The notes beneath the pieces are model-generated. The model did no database searches, was not told where the DNA came from, and saw nothing but the letters and a program-made list of their open reading frames with translations. Made by a program: the position numbers and the translations under genes. This document shows, piece after piece, positions 1 to 9,957 of a stretch of 64,000 nucleotides of DNA (the first letter of the stretch is position 1; the number at the start of each line of letters is the position of its first letter). Origin of the DNA: JADLHS01 sp964553795 (GTDB lineage Bacteria; Verrucomicrobiota; Verrucomicrobiia; Limisphaerales; JADLHS01); the NCBI GenBank assembly GCA_964553795.1, contig CAZKMR010000007.1, positions 1 to 64,000 of the forward strand. The letters are read 5' to 3'.

Positions 1-2503
1 CCGCGTAATCGGGTGGCGGGGGCGGCGGAACAAATTGCGGCGCGGCGGACCGGACGACTTCGGCGAGGTCTTGGAATTTGTTATACGCCACAACTCCCGG
101 GATGTTAATCCCGTCCGTCATGTTGATCTGCAATGTTGCCGGACGCGAAAAAACTTCCCGCCCGAGCAGATTACGAACTCGTACCGTGTAGAAGCCAACA
201 TCTGCCGCCGAAACGTTCGGACGCGTCAGCCCGGAGGAAGTCGCTCCGGCAATGGCCACATCATTGCGAAACCACTGATAAAAATACGGCCCGCCAACGA
301 GTTGAACGAGGAATTCAACCACCTCACCGAGCCCGACACTCAAGCTGGGCGGCGGCGGCGGAATAAGTAGTGGCAGTAAATCCAGGGTATTCTCAAAGTG
401 GTAACTCAAGACAATATTGCCGCGCGCCCCGAACCGGCCGTCCACTGCGATGTGATATGTCGTCCCGCCGGTGACATTAAACTTCACCAAACTCGTATGA
501 TAACCGCCGCTGTCGTCGTCACTGATAACTTCATTGAGCGCCATCAAATCCGAACCGGTATAGACAGCCAGAATCGTGTCAAAATCGCTGCCGCGCGTGG
601 ACAACGTCACGATGCCGCCTGACGGCGCGGTCCAGCGAAACCACACCGATCCGCCACCCCGCACGCCAAAATGCCGCGGCTCGTTGATTTCTTCCGTGGC
701 GGCGAGATTGTTGGTTCGGGAAACGGACGGCAACGTCACGAGCGGACGCGCGGCAAAGTTATCCTGCACCGGCAGCGCGGGCACATTGGTCGCCAGCACG
801 GTCACTGCATCGCTGACTTCCACACCCCAGACGTTGCCGACCATTACCGAGTAACTGCCGCCGTTGGTGGCCTGGAGATTGTTGATGATAAACGTGGAAT
901 TCGTCGCGCCGGGAATCGTCGCGCCGTTGAGCAGCCACTGATAAAACGGGGCGGGATCGGCGCTGGCTGTTACACTCAGAGTTACCGTCGAACCAGTGGC
1001 ACGGCTCGCAGGTTGCGGCGAACCAGATATGACCGGATACGCCGGGTTATGTTGCCGTGCGAGAGAGAACTCTGACGTGTTGCCACTCGGATCCGTCGCC
1101 GTGGCGGTCACATAATGCCCCACCGGCACACTGCCGGGAATCGTGGCGTTCAAAGCCGCCGTACCGCTGCTGGACGTCGTCCGGGTGATGGAGCCGAGAT
1201 AAGTAACACCCTCGCCGTAACCCGTCAGATCATTGGTCGGACTGGAATAGAAATCGATTTCGTAGGTCGTGCTATTTTTGCTGTTCAAGACACCGTGAAT
1301 AATGATGTTCGGTCCGGAGAGGTACACCTCCGATAGGACCGGAAAATTTTGCCGGCCATTGGGGCCGGAATCACCGTCGCCGGCGTCATTGGCAGTAACC
1401 CCGGCAGAGTAAAGGTCAATACCCAACCCACCATTGCTGAAAATGGAATTGCCGCGAATCGCGTTGCCGATGTCATCTCTGATAAAAACCCCCGCGCCGA
1501 GATTAAAGCCGATAACATTTCCGGCCTGCGGGGCTATTCCGCCAATACGATTGTAATTAGCCCCGCCGCCTTCAATAAAGATGCCATGATCTCCGTTCGG
1601 AATGGGGAACGCGCCCGTCGCGTCTGTGCCGATGAAGTTCCCCTCCATAATCGTGCCGCCTCCCTTGTCAATCCAGATTCCGTATTTGTCCGAGCCACTT
1701 ACCCCGTTGCCCGAAATAACGTTTCCGGCACCGGTCACCATTCCACCAATGATATTCGTCGTCGCGTTGGAGTTGTTTATTTTAATGCCGGCTTTGATAT
1801 TGCCCCGCGCCATTGTTCCCGAACCGTCGGTCCCGATGTAATTGCCCCGAATCTGATTATTGGCTTTATCGTCGATCAGAATGCCGCCTTTGGCGTTTGC
1901 GGAGATCAGATTGCGTTGTGCCGGAGCAACCCCGCCAATCGTGTTTCCAGAACTCAACAGCGCAATACCAAGGCCGCCATTACCCCGCGCCGTTACTCCG
2001 TCCACATCCATGCCAACAAAGTTTCCTTCGATGACACCCACACCGGTGCTGGTCACTTGGATGCCATCGCCGGAAAAATTCACAATACTCAAGCCGCGAA
2101 TCGTAGTGCTGCCTTGTTGAATCCGAATTCCAATTGCGGACGCCCCGGAAGTGATGCTCCCGTCAAGCTGGATTTTGATGACCGCATCATTTCCAACTCC
2201 CAACGAATTCGCGCTGGCGCCCGGCTGGGTGTAACCGTCGATGACTATCGTCTCGGTGAGGGCGGGCAGTTCTTTATCCGGGCGAATTGTATGCGAGCCG
2301 CTCCCCGGAATATTGAAAACAATGGTGTCCGGTCCAATCACAGCGTTCGCATTTGTGATCGCCCAATGAAGCGAGCCTATGCCCAATTGATTGGTGTTAA
2401 TGACTGTGAACGTCGCGGCCTGAGTGGCGTGGATAAGACCCATCGTCAATGCACCAACCAAGACAAACCGAACCATCCTTGTAAATCTTCGGATACACAT
2501 CAT
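1..2503 (-). CDS. Secreted right-handed beta-helix / Ig-like protein (C-terminus off window)
   Basis: The reading frame is open from an ATG at 2503 (a second ATG follows at 2500) to the left edge, giving more than 830 residues, so the C-terminus lies outside the window. A basic, hydrophobic N-terminus ending near HATQA looks like a signal peptide. Next come the motifs GSLHWAITNAN and DGYTQPGA and many repeats of the type NVISGN, IRGNYIGTD and NTIGG, which are typical of CSLREA-like parallel beta-helix proteins. The helix ends at GPNGRQNFPVL, followed by a domain ending VTATATDPSGNTSEFS. After that come two Ig-like segments (each with YQW) around a PPC-like domain (VWFRWTAPSGG, YHIAVDG), and a proline run near the edge. 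The protein is probably exported and may bind or cleave polysaccharide, but no catalytic residues were identified. It is transcribed away from the FecR gene. Confidence 0.85.
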   Translation of the reverse strand, partial: MMCIRRFTRMVRFVLVGALTMGLIHATQAATFTVINTNQLGIGSLHWAITNANAVIGPDTIVFNIPGSGSHTIRPDKELPALTETIVIDGYTQPGASANSLGVGNDAVIKIQLDGSITSGASAIGIRIQQGSTTIRGLSIVNFSGDGIQVTSTGVGVIEGNFVGMDVDGVTARGNGGLGIALLSSGNTIGGVAPAQRNLISANAKGGILIDDKANNQIRGNYIGTDGSGTMARGNIKAGIKINNSNATTNIIGGMVTGAGNVISGNGVSGSDKYGIWIDKGGGTIMEGNFIGTDATGAFPIPNGDHGIFIEGGGANYNRIGGIAPQAGNVIGFNLGAGVFIRDDIGNAIRGNSIFSNGGLGIDLYSAGVTANDAGDGDSGPNGRQNFPVLSEVYLSGPNIIIHGVLNSKNSTTYEIDFYSSPTNDLTGYGEGVTYLGSITRTTSSSGTAALNATIPGSVPVGHYVTATATDPSGNTSEFSLARQHNPAYPVISGSPQPASRATGSTVTLSVTASADPAPFYQWLLNGATIPGATNSTFIINNLQATNGGSYSVMVGNVWGVEVSDAVTVLATNVPALPVQDNFAARPLVTLPSVSRTNNLAATEEINEPRHFGVRGGGSVWFRWTAPSGGIVTLSTRGSDFDTILAVYTGSDLMALNEVISDDDSGGYHTSLVKFNVTGGTTYHIAVDGRFGARGNIVLSYHFENTLDLLPLLIPPPPPSLSVGLGEVVEFLVQLVGGPYFYQWFRNDVAIAGATSSGLTRPNVSAADVGFYTVRVRNLLGREVFSRPATLQINMTDGINIPGVVAYNKFQDLAEVVRSAAPQFVPPPPPPDYA

Positions 2504-2748
2504 CGCGCGGAGTTGAGCAAATCCGAGTCCAAAACCGTGACAATCTGCCCCTTCCTCCCCCGGAGATCTACCAAACCTCGCCCCGGGTATTCTTGAGACG
2601 CTGCAGCAGGCCTCACAAGTGAGCGTTAGCATGAAGAACCGCCCACCATCATTGCCCCAATGTCACTTTTCGACTGCAACCATTTCGCTGCGTCGAAGCG
2701 GTGACCGTGGCAATGTAAGTGCTCCCGCCTCGCGTGCTTATTCGTGCT

Positions 2749-5700
2749 ATGACCAACAATACCGTCGCATGCCTCAGATTCGATCAGCCCGTGCCTCGTT
2801 TCGGGACGCGCTGGGCACCGCTACTCGGTTGCCTGGTTGTATTCTTTCTGACCGCCCTGCCTGCCGCCGCTCAACCCTCCTCCACCAACTGTGTGCTTCT
2901 CGCCGTGCAAGGCAAAGTGGATGTGTTGCCAGCCGACGCGACGACTTGGATTACGGCCACCAATAATCAAGAACTGACGGTCGGCACAATGTTGCGCACC
3001 GGCCCGCGGAGTCGGGCCACGGTGCGGTTGTCCGACTTGAGCGTGATTCGCGTCAATGAGTTGACCACGTTTGAAATTCGGGCCGCGCAACCGGTCGGGA
3101 CCACGCGCCTCGATTTCAAACAAGGCACGGCCTACTTCTTCAATCGCACGCGCCCGATGGATTCGCGCTTCAGCACCCCGCTCGTCACGGGAGCGATTCG
3201 CGGCACGGAATTCGGCCTCGACGTCGCGGCGGATGGCCACACCACCGTGACCCTGATTGACGGTGAAGTGGTGCTGAAAAATGAGCAGGGCGAAGTCACT
3301 TTGAACCACGGCGAGCAAGGCATTGTTGAACCCGGCCAGGCCCCGCGTAAAACCGCCGTGCTCGAGGCCATCAACATCATCCAATGGAATCTCTATTATC
3401 CCGCCGTGTTGAATCCGGCGGATTTGGACTGGTCCGCTGCCACCCGCGAAGAACTCGCAACGTCACTGGAAAAATACCGCACCGGAGATTTGTTGGGCGC
3501 GCTGGCCGCGTATCCCGCAAATCATCAACCTGAATCCGACGCGGAACGCACTTTTTACGCTGCCCTGTTACTCGCGGCGGGGCAGGTCGCCCCGGCAGAA
3601 GCGACAATCAAAGAAGTATCCCCCGCCACGTCATTGACCGCCGCACTGCATGACCTGATTGCCATCGTCAAAAACCAGCCGCGCCCGGAGCATTCGGCTT
3701 CCCGCACCGCGACCGAATTCATGGTCGCATCGTATTGCTGGCAGGCGAAATCAAAACTCGACGATGCCCTGAGCGCCGCCCAGTCCGCCGCCACGTTGGC
3801 GCCGGAATTTGGTTTCGCCTGGGTGCGCGTGGCGGAATTGGAATTTAGTTTCGGTCGCATCGCAGCGGCGAAAGCTGCGCTGGCGAAAGGATTGCAACTC
3901 AGTCCGCGCCATGCGCAAGGACTCGCACTGCAAGGTTTCCTGCACGCGGCGGAAAACGAAACCCGCGAGGCGCTCGCCGCATTTGACCAAGCCATTGCCA
4001 TGGACAGTTCGCTGGGCAATGCCTGGCTGGGCCGCGGTTTGTGCCGGATTCGCAGCGGTCAGGTGACCGAAGGGAGAAAAGACCTCCAAGTCGCCGCCAC
4101 GCTCGAACCAAATCGCGCCGACTTGCGCAGCTACCTCGGCAAGGCCTGGTTTGAAGCGCGCGATGCCGCCCGTGCGGATAAGGAATTGAAGCTGGCCCAA
4201 CGCCTCGATCCCAACGACCCCACGCCGTGGTTGTATTCCGGTTTGATGGCGCAACAACAGAATCGGGTCAACGAAGCCGTTGCCGATTTGGAGCGCGCGA
4301 AAACGCTCAACGACAATCGCAGTGTGTATCGTTCGCAACTGTTACTTGACCAGGACCGCGCGGTCCGAGGCGTGAACCTCGCAAAGATTTACCAGGATGC
4401 GGGCATGGACGAAGTCAGTGCGCGGGAAGCGGCGCGTTCCGTGGATTACGATTACGCCAACTATTCCGCGCACTTGTTCCTTGCCAACAGTTACGACGCC
4501 CTGCGCGATCCGAAGCAAATCAATCTGCGTTATGAAACCCCGTGGTTCAGCGAGTTGCTCGTGGCGAATCTGCTCGCGCCCGTCGGCGCCGGCTCGTTGT
4601 CGCAGAACGTATCGCAACAGGAATACTCGCGTTTGTTCGCCGGCGATCGACTCGGATTCAGTGCCGGTACGGAATATCTGAGCGGCGGCGACTGGGCGCA
4701 AACCGCGTCGCAATTCGGCACGTTGGGCAATTTCGGCTATGCGCTCGATGGCATGTATCGTTCGCAAAACGGGGATCGCTTCAACAACGATCTCGAGGTG
4801 TTCGGCTTCACCGGCACGTTCAAACAACAACTCAGTCCGCGCGACAGCGCCCTGCTGCTCGTGCAAACGATGCATTTGAAATCCGGCGACCTCCGCCAAT
4901 ACTACGATCAAACCGGATTGACCCCCGGCATGCCCGCGCCCAGCACCACACTCCGCGTCAAGGAAACGCAGGAACCGAACTTGTTTGCCGGTTACCACCA
5001 CGAGTGGCAACCGGGCGTGCACACACTGGTGCTGGCCGGCCGATTGCAGGATTCCTTTGAAGCCACCGATCCCGGCGCGCGATTCATTGTGACCACCAAA
5101 AATGGCGCTGGCGTCATCACCGCCGTGGGCGCTGCTCCCGGCACATTGGCCTACGAAAGCGACCTCGAAGCTTACACCGCCGAGGTGCAACAGATTTTTC
5201 AGAGCGACAACAACACGCTCGTGTTGGGCGGGCGTTATCAATCCGGCGAGCTCGATACCCATTCCCTGCTCACGCGCAATCTAACCGTCAATCAATTGAC
5301 TTCGCCAACGCTCGAACGCGCCAGCGCCTACGTTTACGACTCCTATCAATTGCTGGAAATGCTGCAACTCACCGCCGGCGCCAGTTACGACTTCCTCGAA
5401 TATCCTTTGAACAATGACATTCCGCCGGTAACGGCGGGCGAGGCTTCAAAGAATCAATTCTCGCCGAAAGCCGGTTTTCGCCTGACGCCCCGGGAGGACA
5501 CCACGATCCGCGGAGTTTACACGCGGTCGTTGGGCGGCGTGTTTTACGATACAAGTGTGCGCCTTGAGCCCACGCAAATCGCTGGTTTCAATCAAGTGTT
5601 TCGCAGCGTCCTGCCTGAATCCGAAGCGGGGCTCGTGCCGGGCAGTCGCTTCGAAACCTTCGGCCTGGCCCTGGACCAAAATTTCAAAACCCGCACCTAT

Positions 5701-6276
5701 GTCAGCGTCGCGGGTGAATTGCTGAAATCCCGCGGCGCTCGCGTCGTTGGCACCTTGGACGCTTTCGGGCCGGCGCTCTTGGACATTCCCTCTGGTGTGG
5801 CGCAAACGCTCGATTACGAGGAAGCCTCCGTGACGCTGACCGCGAACCAACTGCTGGGGCAACATTTCGCCTTGGGCGGGAGCTACCGATACAGCGTCGC
5901 TGACTTGTCGGATCGCGTCCCCGCCATTCCCCTTGCCGCGAGCGGCAATTTCAGCGCCACCGCCAATCGCGACGTGCAAGCCATCCTCAATCAAGTTCGC
6001 GCTTACCTGCTGTTCAATCATCGCTGCGGTTTCTTCAGCAGTGTGGAATCCGTATGGACCGCCCAGTCGAGCAGCGGCTACGCGACCGTTTTACCTGACG
6101 AGGACATCTGGCAGTTCAACGCCTTCGTCGGTTACCGCTTCCCACGCCGGCATGCAGAATTCCGCCTGGGCCTGCTCAATATCGGTGACCAGGATTACAA
6201 ATTGAATCCCCTGAACCTCTATGCGGAATTACCCCGCAGCCGCACGTTGAGCGTCGGTTTCAAACTGAGTTTCTAG
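2749..6276 (+). CDS. FecR domain-TPR-outer membrane beta-barrel fusion protein
   Basis: This 1175-residue protein has a signal peptide (hydrophobic GCLVVFFLTALPAAA near residues 27-41) and a FecR-like domain at about 50-200 (GKVDVL, TGPRSRATVRLSD, GTEFGLDV, LIDGEVVL). TPR repeats follow at about 240-600 (AWLGRGLCRIRSGQ, PWLYSGLMAQQQ). The rest alternates beta strands and ends in SVGFKLSF, a terminal Phe as in outer membrane barrels. ATG 2749 was chosen; a GTG ten codons upstream is possible. The next gene, a CHASE2 hybrid kinase, starts 43 bp downstream, so the two are probably an operon. FecR domains usually pass envelope signals and CHASE2 is a periplasmic sensor, so a shared signalling role is inferred. 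No TonB box or plug domain was recognised. Confidence 0.85.
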   Translation: MTNNTVACLRFDQPVPRFGTRWAPLLGCLVVFFLTALPAAAQPSSTNCVLLAVQGKVDVLPADATTWITATNNQELTVGTMLRTGPRSRATVRLSDLSVIRVNELTTFEIRAAQPVGTTRLDFKQGTAYFFNRTRPMDSRFSTPLVTGAIRGTEFGLDVAADGHTTVTLIDGEVVLKNEQGEVTLNHGEQGIVEPGQAPRKTAVLEAINIIQWNLYYPAVLNPADLDWSAATREELATSLEKYRTGDLLGALAAYPANHQPESDAERTFYAALLLAAGQVAPAEATIKEVSPATSLTAALHDLIAIVKNQPRPEHSASRTATEFMVASYCWQAKSKLDDALSAAQSAATLAPEFGFAWVRVAELEFSFGRIAAAKAALAKGLQLSPRHAQGLALQGFLHAAENETREALAAFDQAIAMDSSLGNAWLGRGLCRIRSGQVTEGRKDLQVAATLEPNRADLRSYLGKAWFEARDAARADKELKLAQRLDPNDPTPWLYSGLMAQQQNRVNEAVADLERAKTLNDNRSVYRSQLLLDQDRAVRGVNLAKIYQDAGMDEVSAREAARSVDYDYANYSAHLFLANSYDALRDPKQINLRYETPWFSELLVANLLAPVGAGSLSQNVSQQEYSRLFAGDRLGFSAGTEYLSGGDWAQTASQFGTLGNFGYALDGMYRSQNGDRFNNDLEVFGFTGTFKQQLSPRDSALLLVQTMHLKSGDLRQYYDQTGLTPGMPAPSTTLRVKETQEPNLFAGYHHEWQPGVHTLVLAGRLQDSFEATDPGARFIVTTKNGAGVITAVGAAPGTLAYESDLEAYTAEVQQIFQSDNNTLVLGGRYQSGELDTHSLLTRNLTVNQLTSPTLERASAYVYDSYQLLEMLQLTAGASYDFLEYPLNNDIPPVTAGEASKNQFSPKAGFRLTPREDTTIRGVYTRSLGGVFYDTSVRLEPTQIAGFNQVFRSVLPESEAGLVPGSRFETFGLALDQNFKTRTYVSVAGELLKSRGARVVGTLDAFGPALLDIPSGVAQTLDYEEASVTLTANQLLGQHFALGGSYRYSVADLSDRVPAIPLAASGNFSATANRDVQAILNQVRAYLLFNHRCGFFSSVESVWTAQSSSGYATVLPDEDIWQFNAFVGYRFPRRHAEFRLGLLNIGDQDYKLNPLNLYAELPRSRTLSVGFKLSF

Positions 6277-6319
6277 TTCCCGCCGCGCCTTCACATCGCC
6301 TGAACCAACCAATGTCCCC

Positions 6320-9070
6320 ATGGACCTGAAGCGCTACCTCCTCAAATCCTGGCGGGGTGGCGCATTTGGCACCGCGCTGATTCTCGGGGTGGGACTCGCG
6401 TTGCTGCTATGGCCGTTTCGCTTGAGCCAATCACTCACGCGCGCGAGCTACGATTGGTCGCTCGATCTCTCGTCCTTTTCGCAACCTGATGTGCGCCAGG
6501 CCGAGGTGGTGCTCGTTTATCTCGACGAGGATTCCCACAAGGAACTCGATCAACCGCTGAATCTACCCTGGGATCGCAAACTGCACGCCCGGTTGCTGGA
6601 TCGCCTCGCGGAAGAAGGGGCGCGCGCCGTGGTGTTCGACGTGATCTTCAGCGACGACGGGCCGGATCCCATCGCCGACAACGCCTTGGAAACCGCCATT
6701 CGCGAAAACGGCCGCGTGATTCTCGGCGCGGATTATTCTTACTCGGGAACGGTTCAGGGACCGAACATGACGGTTTCCAAAACGCTAACGTTGCCCCTGG
6801 ATCGTTTTCGCCACGCCGCTGCCGGATGGGGCTTGGCCGTGTTGGAACTCGATCAGGATTTTACCGTCCGCAAACACTTCAATGGTTTTCTGGACGATGA
6901 TTTGCCCAACTTGAGTTGGGCAACCTTGAAACTGGTGGATCCGAAGAATGCAGCGCTCGCCGCATCCCCTCCGCCGGAGCGGTGGCTGCGCTACTACGGC
7001 GGACCGCAAACCCTGCCCCACGTCAGCTACGCCCAGGCGCTGCGGCGCGATGGCGTTTCACCGGGATTCTTTCACAACAAAGTGGTTTACGTCGGCGCCC
7101 GGCCCATGACCGGCACCTTCATTGAACGCCGCGATGAATTACGCAGTCCGCTGGCGTCCTGGGGGCACGAGTTTCTGTTCATGCCCGCGGTCGAAGTTCA
7201 CGCCACGCAAACCCTCAATCTCCTGCGGGGCGACTGGCTGACTCGTTTGTCCCCGGGATGGGAATTGAGCCTGATTGCGATCGCCGCGGTCGCGCTTGGG
7301 TTCGGCTTGCCCAAATTCAAACCGCTGCAGGCTTGCTGTGTCGCTTTGGGCACAGGCTTGCTGTTAACCCTCGCCGCCGTGCTGGTCGTGGCCCATGCGC
7401 GCGTGTGGTTTCCCTGGATGATCATCGTTGTTGCTCAGCTTCCCGTCGGACTGCTTTGGAGCATCAGTTTCAAGTCCATCGAATGGTACGTGCAGCGCCG
7501 GCAATTGGAACAAGAACGCAAACGCGCCGAGCTGCGGATTCGCGAACAAGCCGCCCTGCTCGACAAAGCGCAGGATGCCATTTTTGTGCAGGACCTCTCC
7601 GGACGAATCACGTATGCGAACGCCAGTTCCCTCCGACTCTATGGCTGGACGCAACCGGAAACCGCCGCGCTAAAGGATCGCACACCCGATCCTGAACCCA
7701 CGGCAAAAGCAGCGCAGGTCACCTTGCAAAACGGCGAATGGCTCGGCGAGCTCCAGCAGACCAATCAGGCCGGCGCCAAAATCACCGTGCAAAGCCGATG
7801 GACGCTTCTGCGCGATGAACAAGGCGTCGCCGCGTCCTTCCTGATTATCAACACCGATATCACGGAGAAAAAGAAACTCGAAGCCCAGTTCCTGCGCACC
7901 CAGCGCATGGAAAGCATCGGCACACTCGCCGGCGGCATCGCGCACGACCTCAACAACGTTCTCACCCCGGTGCTCATGGGCGCGGAAATGTTGCACATGA
8001 TGCATAAGGACGCCGGCAGCCAATCCATTCTCAAAAACATTCGTGGCAGCGCCAAACGCGGCGCGGAAATGGTCAAACAAGTATTGACCTTTGCCCGCGG
8101 CGTGGAAGGCGAGAAGAAGCCCGTCCAATTGGCGCACCTGATCAAAGAGATGGAGAAGATCATGCGCGAGACGTTTCCGAAATCCATTCAGACTCAAGTC
8201 AACTGCGCGGCCGGTTTGAATCCGGTGCTCGGCGATTCCACCCAAATCCACCAGATCCTGCTCAACTTCTGCGTGAACGCCCGCGATGCCATGCCGGAAG
8301 GTGGACGCCTGAGCGTTGAGGCCGTCAATGCATCATTGGATGGCGAGAAAGCCCGCGCGCTCAACGTCGCACCCGGCGAGTACGTGCGTTTGAGCGTCGC
8401 GGATAGCGGCACCGGCATTCCCCCGGAAATTCTCGAGAAGATTTTTGAGCCGTTCTTCACCACCAAGGAAATCGGCAAGGGCACCGGCCTCGGTCTTTCC
8501 ACTGTGGTCACCATCATCAAAGACCACAAAGGCGTGTTGGACGTGCAAACGGAACTCGGTCGCGGCACCACGTTCAGCGTCTATCTACCGGCCATCCCCG
8601 GCTCGACGGTGACGGAAGAAGCCGCAATTGACCCGGCTTCACTCCAGGGACGGAGCGAACGCATCTTGATTGCTGACGACGAACCGGCCGTGCGCGAACT
8701 CGTAGTCGCCACGTTGAATCAACACGGCTACCAGACCTTGACCGCGTTGCACGGCGCTGAGGCGCTATCCGTTCTGGCCGCTCAGGACGATGGCGTTGAT
8801 TTGTTGATTCTTGATGCGATGATGCCGGTCCTGGACGGCGCCGCCACGTTACGAGAATTGCGTAAACTCGAACCCAATCTGCCCGTCCTGTTTATCAGCG
8901 GCGTCATTCAATCCGAGAATCTGAAGGAATTTGTCGGCACGGCGCACGTCGCCTTTCTGGCCAAGCCGTTCACGCCCGAACAATTGTTAAAAACCGTCCG
9001 CGAACTGTTGACTGAATCGCGCGAGCAAACCGCGACGAGCCCCGGTCAGCCGACTTTTCTCCAGGTCTGA
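6320..9070 (+). CDS. CHASE2-PAS hybrid sensor histidine kinase
   Basis: This is a 916-residue inner membrane kinase. The order is a TM near 18-35, a periplasmic CHASE2 domain at about 40-300 (VVLVYLDEDSHKELD, ARAVVFDVIFSDDGPD), three closely spaced TMs at about 315-390, a short coiled coil, a PAS domain (AQDAIFVQDLSGRITYANAS), HisKA, HATPase and a receiver. The phospho-acceptor is His542 in GGIAHDLNN. HATPase boxes are NARDAMP, DSGTGIPPE and GTGLGLS. The receiver (ILIADDEPAVREL) has its acceptor Asp832 in LILDAMMP and the conserved Lys in LAKPFT. The upstream ATG at 6312 meets a stop after five codons, which favours 6320. The receiver has no DNA-binding output, so a separate phosphotransfer partner or regulator is expected. 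It lies just downstream of the FecR barrel gene. Confidence 0.92.
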   Translation: MDLKRYLLKSWRGGAFGTALILGVGLALLLWPFRLSQSLTRASYDWSLDLSSFSQPDVRQAEVVLVYLDEDSHKELDQPLNLPWDRKLHARLLDRLAEEGARAVVFDVIFSDDGPDPIADNALETAIRENGRVILGADYSYSGTVQGPNMTVSKTLTLPLDRFRHAAAGWGLAVLELDQDFTVRKHFNGFLDDDLPNLSWATLKLVDPKNAALAASPPPERWLRYYGGPQTLPHVSYAQALRRDGVSPGFFHNKVVYVGARPMTGTFIERRDELRSPLASWGHEFLFMPAVEVHATQTLNLLRGDWLTRLSPGWELSLIAIAAVALGFGLPKFKPLQACCVALGTGLLLTLAAVLVVAHARVWFPWMIIVVAQLPVGLLWSISFKSIEWYVQRRQLEQERKRAELRIREQAALLDKAQDAIFVQDLSGRITYANASSLRLYGWTQPETAALKDRTPDPEPTAKAAQVTLQNGEWLGELQQTNQAGAKITVQSRWTLLRDEQGVAASFLIINTDITEKKKLEAQFLRTQRMESIGTLAGGIAHDLNNVLTPVLMGAEMLHMMHKDAGSQSILKNIRGSAKRGAEMVKQVLTFARGVEGEKKPVQLAHLIKEMEKIMRETFPKSIQTQVNCAAGLNPVLGDSTQIHQILLNFCVNARDAMPEGGRLSVEAVNASLDGEKARALNVAPGEYVRLSVADSGTGIPPEILEKIFEPFFTTKEIGKGTGLGLSTVVTIIKDHKGVLDVQTELGRGTTFSVYLPAIPGSTVTEEAAIDPASLQGRSERILIADDEPAVRELVVATLNQHGYQTLTALHGAEALSVLAAQDDGVDLLILDAMMPVLDGAATLRELRKLEPNLPVLFISGVIQSENLKEFVGTAHVAFLAKPFTPEQLLKTVRELLTESREQTATSPGQPTFLQV

Positions 9071-9186
9071 ACCATAGGGTATTGGGCCAAGTTCGTTCAT
9101 ACCGAACCACTTTTCTCAACGCACCTCGCGCCGCCGATCGTCAAATAAATCTGACTCTCCGGTCGTTCGTGTAGTTCTTCCTGCAT

Positions 9187-9211
9187 ATTCACGGGTTAAC
9201 AACCTGTGAAT
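9187..9211. repeat. Stem-loop with 11-bp arms and 3-nt loop
   Basis: The arms are ATTCACGGGTT and AACCTGTGAAT with a 3-nt loop; they pair with one G-T position. It lies 117 bp after the hybrid kinase stop. No T-tract follows, so it could be a factor-dependent terminator or a protein-binding site. The rest of 9071-9335 shows no gene. Confidence 0.5.
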
Positions 9212-9335
9212 AGCTTGTGACTAACTTCCCCGCCATGTCACCGTTCGTCTGTTGAGCCGTTTAGAGCCGGGCTGAAAATTGATATCGTTCCCAACGAACC
9301 ACCAAAACCAAGGACGCTTCGGTGCTTTGAATGTT

Positions 9336-9908
9336 ATGCAAACGAAAGCTGAAAAACCTCTCCCACCTGCGGCTGCGGCGCCGTTGTGCGGTGTCATGTT
9401 GTGCGAAAATCGCGCGGCTTACATTCGCGCCCTCAACCTTTACGCCTATCTGACCGTCGAAGTGTCGCGCGATATCCCGCTGCATTTTTCCTGGTGGGTG
9501 CTGCCGGCGTTGAGCGAGGCCCAGAACGCCATGGCGGCCCGGCGCACGATTGCTAATGCCGATCTCGTCATCGTGTCCGGCCAACCCGCGACGGACTGGC
9601 CGGAATATTTCAAACGCTGGCTTGAAAGTTGGGCGTTCCCGCCACAGAAAAGGCTCAGCGCGTTGGGAGCGCTTTTTTCTCCCCCGCGCACCGACACCGA
9701 CGCCATCTGTGGGCGGCAAATCTATCTTCAACATCTGGCCAATAAATTGAAGGTGGACTTTTTGACCGCCACGGAAGAACAACCCGTGCGCATCCGCAAG
9801 CTCACGGCCACGCCCCCGCAACCGCAAAACGCCAGTCCCCACGATTTCCCGTCCCCGCAGGTGGCAGACCACCCCGCTTACTCGCCGTACTGCGGAATTA
9901 ATGGATGA
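9336..9908 (+). CDS. Conserved hypothetical protein (small acidic/Trp-containing family)
   Basis: The 190-residue product has no signal peptide or transmembrane segment. The central part (NRAAYIRALNLYAYL, NADLVIVSGQ, EYFKRWLESW) resembles small conserved proteins of Verrucomicrobia and Proteobacteria in which an RA-rich helix is followed by an ADLVIVS strand and a W-rich helix. That resemblance comes from memory and has not been checked. The C-terminal 40 residues are proline-rich and probably disordered. ATG 9336 was preferred to the far-upstream TTG at 9279. No function is assigned. It may be transcribed from its own promoter, because a stem-loop separates it from the kinase gene. Confidence 0.6.
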   Translation: MQTKAEKPLPPAAAAPLCGVMLCENRAAYIRALNLYAYLTVEVSRDIPLHFSWWVLPALSEAQNAMAARRTIANADLVIVSGQPATDWPEYFKRWLESWAFPPQKRLSALGALFSPPRTDTDAICGRQIYLQHLANKLKVDFLTATEEQPVRIRKLTATPPQPQNASPHDFPSPQVADHPAYSPYCGING

Positions 9909-9957
9909 TCCCCGACGCCAGAGTTGCCAAGTTCGGCGCCCATGCTAAGAGTGTGAC

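Noticed and set aside
1349..2596. 415-residue plus-strand ORF
   Set aside because: It is the antisense frame of the beta-helix gene, which has a signal peptide and clear repeat motifs on minus.
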